The notes below the pieces were generated by a model. It saw only the letters and a list, made by a program, of their open reading frames with translations. It did not search any database and had not been told where the DNA came from. From contig NZ_JAOBTQ010000001.1 of the NCBI RefSeq assembly GCF_033366695.1, positions 3,286,001-3,350,000 on the forward strand: a stretch of 64,000 bases of DNA, given 5' to 3'. The DNA is from Streptomyces sp. SCL15-4 (GTDB taxonomy: Bacteria; Actinomycetota; Actinomycetes; Streptomycetales; Streptomycetaceae). The position numbers were made by a program, and so were the translations under genes. The stretch's first letter is position 1; each line of letters opens with the position of its first letter. Positions 60,056 to 64,000 of this stretch are shown one piece after another.

Positions 60056-60913
60056 TCAGGCGGTGGCGGAGCGGTACTTGCGCACCGCGAGCGTGCGGAA
60101 GACGACGGTGATCAGGATCGAGTAGATCAGCGAGGCCCAGACCGGGTGCTCCATCGGCCAGGCGCCCGAGGCGGACCGCCCGGGGTTGGCGAACAGCACA
60201 CGGGCCGCCTGCACGGTGGCGCTGAACGGGTTCCACTCGGCTATGTGGCGCAGCCAGGGCGTCATGTTGGCGGTGTCCACGAACGCGTTGGAGAGGAAGG
60301 TGACCGGGAAGAGCCAGACCAGCCCGCCGGAGGTGGCCGCCTCCGGAGTGCGCACGGTCAGGCCGATCAGCGCGCCGATCCAGGTGAACGCGTAGCCGAG
60401 CAGGAGCAGCAGGCCGAACCCGGCGAGGATGCGGCCGGCGTCGGTGTCGCCGTCGGAGCCGGTCCGCCACCCGACCAGCAGCGCGACGATCGCGAGGACC
60501 AGCACGGTGAGCGCCGTCTGCACCAGGTCGGCGAGGGTGCGGCCGGTCAGCACCGCGCCGCGCGCCATGGGCAGCGAGCGGAAGCGGTCGATGAGCCCCT
60601 TGTGCATGTCGTCGGCGATGCCGGCGCCGGCACCCGCGGTGGCGAAGGTGACGGTCTGCGCGAAGATGCCGGCCATCAGGAAGTTCTTGTAGTCGAGCGC
60701 GCTGGTGCTGGCGCCGATCTTCATGGAGCCGCCGAACACATAGGTGAACAGCACCACGAACATGATCGGCTGGATCAGCCCGAAAATCAGCATTTCGGGG
60801 ATTCTGGACATGCGGATCAGGTTCCGCTTGGCGACGATCAGCGAGTCCCGGACGGACCGGCCGACGGCGTTGCCGGGCGCGGCGGCGGGCGCCGCCTCGG
60901 TGAGGGCGCTCAT
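60056..60913 (-). CDS. DrrB-type ABC-2 permease
   Basis: This 285-residue protein has an N-terminal cytoplasmic part and six helices. It shows the ABC-2/DrrB pattern: PEMLIFGLIQPIMFVVLFTYVFGG, FLMAGIFAQTVTFATAGAG, IADDMHKGLIDRFRSLPMARGAVLTGRTLADL and GLVWLFPVTFLSNAFVD. It forms an exporter with the ATPase encoded upstream, probably for a drug or hydrophobic compound. Its ATG overlaps the ATPase stop by four bases. Confidence 0.93.
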   Translation of the reverse strand: MSALTEAAPAAAPGNAVGRSVRDSLIVAKRNLIRMSRIPEMLIFGLIQPIMFVVLFTYVFGGSMKIGASTSALDYKNFLMAGIFAQTVTFATAGAGAGIADDMHKGLIDRFRSLPMARGAVLTGRTLADLVQTALTVLVLAIVALLVGWRTGSDGDTDAGRILAGFGLLLLLGYAFTWIGALIGLTVRTPEAATSGGLVWLFPVTFLSNAFVDTANMTPWLRHIAEWNPFSATVQAARVLFANPGRSASGAWPMEHPVWASLIYSILITVVFRTLAVRKYRSATA

Positions 60914-61911
60914 TTCACGGTCTCCTTGCCGCTCCGCTCGTTCTGTTCGTCCCGCCGGCTCGGGTCTGCGTCTTCGGCAGCGTGGCCCGTCAGGGACAGG
61001 AAGACGTCGTCGAGGGTGGGGCGGCGCAGCCCGATGTCGGCTATCTCGATCCCCCGGGTGTCCAGCTCGCGGATGATCTCGGCGAGCAGCTTGGCACCGC
61101 CGGTGACGGGCACCGTGAGCCTGCGGGTGTGCTCCTCGACCGTCGTCCCGCCCTTGCCGAAGCCGCGCAGCACCTCGGCGGCGGCCGCCATCCGGGCCCG
61201 GTCCTGCACCACGACCTCGACGCGCTCGCCGCCGGTGCGGGCCTTGAGCTGGTCGGAGGTGCCCTGGGCGATGACCCGGCCGTGGTCGACGACCGCGATG
61301 TCATGGGCGAGGTGGTCGGCCTCCTCCAGATACTGCGTGGTGAGCAGCAGTGTCGTACCCCCGGAGACCAGTTGCTTGATGACCTCCCACAGCTGCTGGC
61401 GGTTGCGCGGGTCGAGGCCGGTGGTGGGTTCGTCCATGAACATCACCGGCGGGGAGACCACGAGGGCGGCGGCGAGGTCCAGCCGGCGGCGCATGCCTCC
61501 GGAGTAGGTCTTGGCCGGCCGGTCGGCGGCGTCCGCGAGGTGGAACTGCTCCAGCAGCTCCGCCGCCCGGGCCTTGGCCGCCTTCGCCCTCATCTGGTAC
61601 AGCTGCCCGACCATCTGCAGGTTCTCCCGGCCGGTCAGATACTCGTCGACCGCCGCGAACTGGCCGGACAGGCCGATGGAGCGGCGGACGGTGTCGGGGT
61701 GGCGCAGGACGTCCACGCCCGCGACGACCGCCTTGCCGCTGTCGGGGCGCAGCAGGGTCGTCAGGCAGCGGACGGCCGTCGTCTTGCCGGCGCCGTTCGG
61801 CCCGAGCAGGCCGAGGACCGTGCCCTCGGGCACGTCCAGGTCGACGCCGTCCAGTGCCCTTACGTCGCCGAAGGTCTTCACCAGGCCTTCGGCATAGATG
61901 GCCCCTGGCAT
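60910..61911 (-). CDS. DrrA-type ABC exporter ATPase
   Basis: From ATG 61911 (GGAGA six bases upstream) the product is 333 residues. Walker A is GPNGAGKTT at about 39-47. The signature is YSGGMRRRLDLAAALV, Walker B VMFMDEPTTGLDP, and the C-terminal DUF4162 region ends in PTLDDVFLSLTGHAAE. Daunorubicin-resistance-type ATPases share this layout. It is the first gene of the exporter operon. A perfect 16-bp palindrome lies about 150 bases upstream. Confidence 0.95.
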   Translation of the reverse strand: MPGAIYAEGLVKTFGDVRALDGVDLDVPEGTVLGLLGPNGAGKTTAVRCLTTLLRPDSGKAVVAGVDVLRHPDTVRRSIGLSGQFAAVDEYLTGRENLQMVGQLYQMRAKAAKARAAELLEQFHLADAADRPAKTYSGGMRRRLDLAAALVVSPPVMFMDEPTTGLDPRNRQQLWEVIKQLVSGGTTLLLTTQYLEEADHLAHDIAVVDHGRVIAQGTSDQLKARTGGERVEVVVQDRARMAAAAEVLRGFGKGGTTVEEHTRRLTVPVTGGAKLLAEIIRELDTRGIEIADIGLRRPTLDDVFLSLTGHAAEDADPSRRDEQNERSGKETVK

Positions 61912-62060
61912 GTCTGTCTCCACGTCGTCGGGGATTTCGGGACGGGCTCTTCGCAAAAGTTAGGCGTGTTCGCCCGGCCGCGCCCCCCTTTTCCCCATAG
62001 GCGCGGTCGTCCCTCGCACAGGTACGGACAGGCGGACCGGCGACCACACGAGATACCGTA

Positions 62061-62076
62061 ACGCGATGTATCGCGT
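62061..62076 (-). promoter_or_regulatory. Candidate TetR-type operator upstream of the exporter
   Basis: ACGCGAT (62061-62067) and ATCGCGT (62070-62076) form a perfect palindrome with a GT spacer. It sits between the exporter operon and the threonine dehydratase gene. No TetR-like gene is in the window, so the regulator would be encoded elsewhere. Confidence 0.5.
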
Positions 62077-62133
62077 CTCTCAAGAGGCCTCACCCGAAAG
62101 GGTGGTTGGCGCTCGGGCGTCAGGCGATGGGTG

Positions 62134-63363
62134 TCAGGCGATGACCGTGTAGCCGGCGTCCCGCAGAGCCTGGCCGACCTCCGCGCAGTGCGCCGGGCCC
62201 CCGGTCTCCAGGTGCAGCTCGACCTCCGCCTCCGTGAGCCCGAGGCGGGGGTCGGTGCGGACGTGGCTCACGTCGAGGACGTTGGCGTCGGCCGCCGACA
62301 GCACACCGAGCAGCGTGGCGAGCGCACCCGGCCGGTCCGTCAGCCGCAGCCGCACGGCCAGGTAGCGCCCTTGCGCGGCCATGCCGTGCCGCAGCACGCG
62401 CTGCATCAGCACCGGGTCGACGTTGCCGCCGGACAGCACCGCGACGACCGGGCCCTCGAAGCCGTCCGGCGCGGCCAGCAGCGCGGCGACCGGGCTCGCC
62501 CCGGCCGGCTCCACGACCAGCTTGGCCCGCTCCAGGCAGTGCAGCAGCGCCGCCGACAACTGGTCCTCGCTGACCGTGCGCACCTCGTCGACCAGCTCGC
62601 CGACGATCCCGAACGGCACCACGCCGGGCCGTCCCACCCTTATGCCGTCGGCCATCGTCACCGGGTTCCGCAGCGACACCGGGCGCCCGGCGGCCAGCGA
62701 GGGCGGATAGCAGGCGGCGCCCTCCGCCTGCACGCCGACGATCCGCACGTCCGGCCGCAGCGCCTTCACCGCCACCGCGATCCCGGCCGCGAGCCCGCCG
62801 CCGCCCATGCCGACGACGATCGTGCGCGCCTGAGGACACTGCTCCAGGATCTCCAGGCCGACCGTGCCCTGACCGGCGATCACGTCCGGGTGGTCGAAGG
62901 GATGGATGAACACCGCGCCGGTCCGGGCCGCGTACTCCTCGGCGGCGGCCAGCGTCTCGTCGACCACCTGGCCGTGCAGGCGCACCTCGGCGCCGTACTC
63001 CCGGGTCGCGCTGACCTTCGGCAGCGGCGCGCCCTGCGGCATGAACACCGTGGCGTGCACGCCCAGCAGCGAGGAGGCCAGCGCCACGCCCTGCGCGTGG
63101 TTGCCGGCGCTCGCGGCCACCACTCCCGCGGCCCGCTCCTCCGGCAGCAGCCCGGCGATCCGCACATAGGCGCCGCGCAGCTTGAACGAACCCGTCCGCT
63201 GGAGGTTCTCGCACTTCAGGTGCACCGGCGCGCCGACCAGCCGGGACAGGTACCGGCTGCCCTCCAGCGCGGTCACCCGGGCCACGCCCGACAGCGTCTT
63301 CCGTGCGCCGCGCACGTCGTCGAGGGTGACGGAGCGCAAGGAGCCGGCCGTGCGGTAGTTCAT
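62134..63363 (-). CDS. ilvA: Threonine ammonia-lyase (dehydratase) with ACT domain
   Basis: This 409-residue protein has PLP lysine motif RTGSFKLRGAYVR (about residue 60) and the cofactor loops SAGNHAQGVALAS and GMGGGGLAAGIAVAV. After the catalytic domain (about 1-315) an ACT-like regulatory domain (about 330-409: VRLRLTDRPGALATLLGVL, VSHVRTDPRLGLTEAEVELHLET) gives feedback or ligand control. It converts threonine to 2-oxobutyrate and ammonia. The shorter, single-ACT form suggests a catabolic type. It starts at ATG 63363, divergent from the MarR gene. Confidence 0.94.
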   Translation of the reverse strand: MNYRTAGSLRSVTLDDVRGARKTLSGVARVTALEGSRYLSRLVGAPVHLKCENLQRTGSFKLRGAYVRIAGLLPEERAAGVVAASAGNHAQGVALASSLLGVHATVFMPQGAPLPKVSATREYGAEVRLHGQVVDETLAAAEEYAARTGAVFIHPFDHPDVIAGQGTVGLEILEQCPQARTIVVGMGGGGLAAGIAVAVKALRPDVRIVGVQAEGAACYPPSLAAGRPVSLRNPVTMADGIRVGRPGVVPFGIVGELVDEVRTVSEDQLSAALLHCLERAKLVVEPAGASPVAALLAAPDGFEGPVVAVLSGGNVDPVLMQRVLRHGMAAQGRYLAVRLRLTDRPGALATLLGVLSAADANVLDVSHVRTDPRLGLTEAEVELHLETGGPAHCAEVGQALRDAGYTVIA

Positions 63364-63530
63364 GCCACCAGCATCGCAGTTCACGTTTGCGCACGACGGG
63401 TGTGACCAAGCTGCGAGACCGGTTCGCCCAGCGCCGGTACGGGCCGGCCCCGGGCCGCGTACCCTGTCCCCCAACCCAGCAGCCCTCATGAAGTGAGCCT
63501 CCGGCCATGCCCACAACACCAGGAATGTCG

Positions 63531-64000
63531 ATGGACATGACGACCGTCGGTGACACCGGTCTTCTCGAATCCCTCCAGCACGAGGTGGCGGTGTTCGCCC
63601 GCCGTGCCGAGCAGACGCGGCTCGGCGGCGTAGGCCAGGTGCGCAACTCCATGGACCGTGCCGCGTATCTGCTGCTCAACCGCCTCGACAAGGAAGGCCC
63701 TATGGGGGTCAAGGCGCTGGCGGCGAGCATGGGCATCGACTCCTCCACGGTCACCCGGCAGGTGGCGCCGCTGGTCGACACCGGCCTGGTCAAGCGCACC
63801 TCGCACCCGGAGGACGGGCGGGCGGTGGTGCTCCAGCTGTCGCCGCGCGGCGCCGTCCGGCTGGAGGAGGTGCGCTCGTCCCGGCGTCAGCTCATGGCCG
63901 AGCTGACACACGACTGGGCGCCGGAGGAGCGCGAGCAGTTCTGCACGCTGCTGACCCGCTTCAATCACGCGCTCTCCGCGCGGATGTCCGTGCCGGGCGT
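63531..64000 (+). CDS. MarR family regulator (3' end outside window)
   Basis: The frame runs off the end of the window after about 156 codons. ATG 63531 has AGGA six bases upstream; in-frame ATGs at 63507 and 63525 are also possible but less well supported. The winged-helix domain includes QVRNSMDRAAYLLLNRLDKE, GVKALAASMGIDSSTVTRQVAPL and the wing HPEDGRAVVLQLSPRG. It is divergent from ilvA, but target and ligand are unknown. Confidence 0.88.
   Translation, partial: MDMTTVGDTGLLESLQHEVAVFARRAEQTRLGGVGQVRNSMDRAAYLLLNRLDKEGPMGVKALAASMGIDSSTVTRQVAPLVDTGLVKRTSHPEDGRAVVLQLSPRGAVRLEEVRSSRRQLMAELTHDWAPEEREQFCTLLTRFNHALSARMSVPG

Noticed and set aside
1..64000. CRISPR arrays, tRNA or rRNA genes, prophage
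   Set aside because: No regularly spaced repeats, no cloverleaf-like or rRNA-like sequences and no phage genes were seen.

Overview
The window is a very high-GC chromosomal segment, almost certainly from a Streptomyces (Actinomycetota). Codon third positions are overwhelmingly G or C, GTG starts are common, and it encodes mycothiol S-conjugate amidase, a Tad/Flp pilus locus, SpoIIE-type phosphatase, a secreted chitinase and GTP-type PEP carboxykinase. From memory, the gene order fumarase / PP2C phosphatase / bifunctional PBP / oxyR-ahpCD / phoH / chitinase / tad locus / pck / mca / greA / ilvA resembles the central chromosome of S. coelicolor, so most of it is probably conserved core. I saw no tRNA, rRNA, CRISPR array, prophage or recognisable transposase.

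Layout. 1-3966 (+): 3' end of class II fumarase, a FomD-like DUF402 protein and a GAF/PP2C/HATPase phosphatase, closed by a 26-bp perfect hairpin. 4044-6371 (-): class A penicillin-binding protein. 6585-7747 (+): SPFH protein with a small ribbon-helix-helix protein. 7907-11447 (+): PadR regulator, ABC ATPase and FtsX-like permease, translationally overlapped. 11511-13688: divergent oxyR and ahpC-ahpD. 13719-21526 (mostly -): AI-2E-type membrane protein, secreted lytic transglycosylase, PIN-PhoH protein, isoprenyl transferase, methyltransferase and LLM oxidoreductase. 21613-21993 (+): DUF192 protein.

22001-33277 (all -) is one 14-gene block that reads as a Tad/Flp pilus operon. In transcription order it encodes a zinc-ribbon protein, CpaB-like, CpaE-like, two TadE-like pseudopilins, the TadA ATPase, TadB, TadC, a histidine kinase, a NarL-type response regulator, Flp pilin, a TadG-like protein (probable CTG start), a lipoprotein and an OmpA-family protein. 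33455-38191 (+): a DasR-type promoter, GH18 chitinase, DUF1266 protein and M14 carboxypeptidase.

38195-45687 centres on an apparent D-amino-acid utilisation locus. GntP/DsdX-type permease, RidA, IclR regulator and PfkB kinase lie on the minus strand, divergent from a D-serine-dehydratase-like deaminase and an N-acyl-D-amino-acid deacylase. A perfect 9-7-9 inverted repeat lies just before the deaminase gene. 45695-50025: secreted trypsin-like protease, a multiply broken DUF1707 gene, a His-rich membrane protein, an alanine-type aminotransferase and a small conserved protein. 50510-64000: PEP carboxykinase, TrhA/hemolysin III, Mut7-C protein, a DUF255 thioredoxin-fold protein, a VapBC module, mca, DUF4307, greA, a DrrAB-like exporter, threonine dehydratase and the start of a MarR regulator.

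Most noteworthy: (1) vapBC is bracketed by two identical 153-bp copies of the 5' end of the DUF255 gene. The intact gene takes its start codon from the inserted side, while the probable original GTG start survives on a 53-codon fragment. (2) A DUF1707/LiaF-like pseudogene has a 1-bp deletion whose frame is restored by two extra copies of an 11-bp repeat, plus a second frameshift and a nonsense codon.
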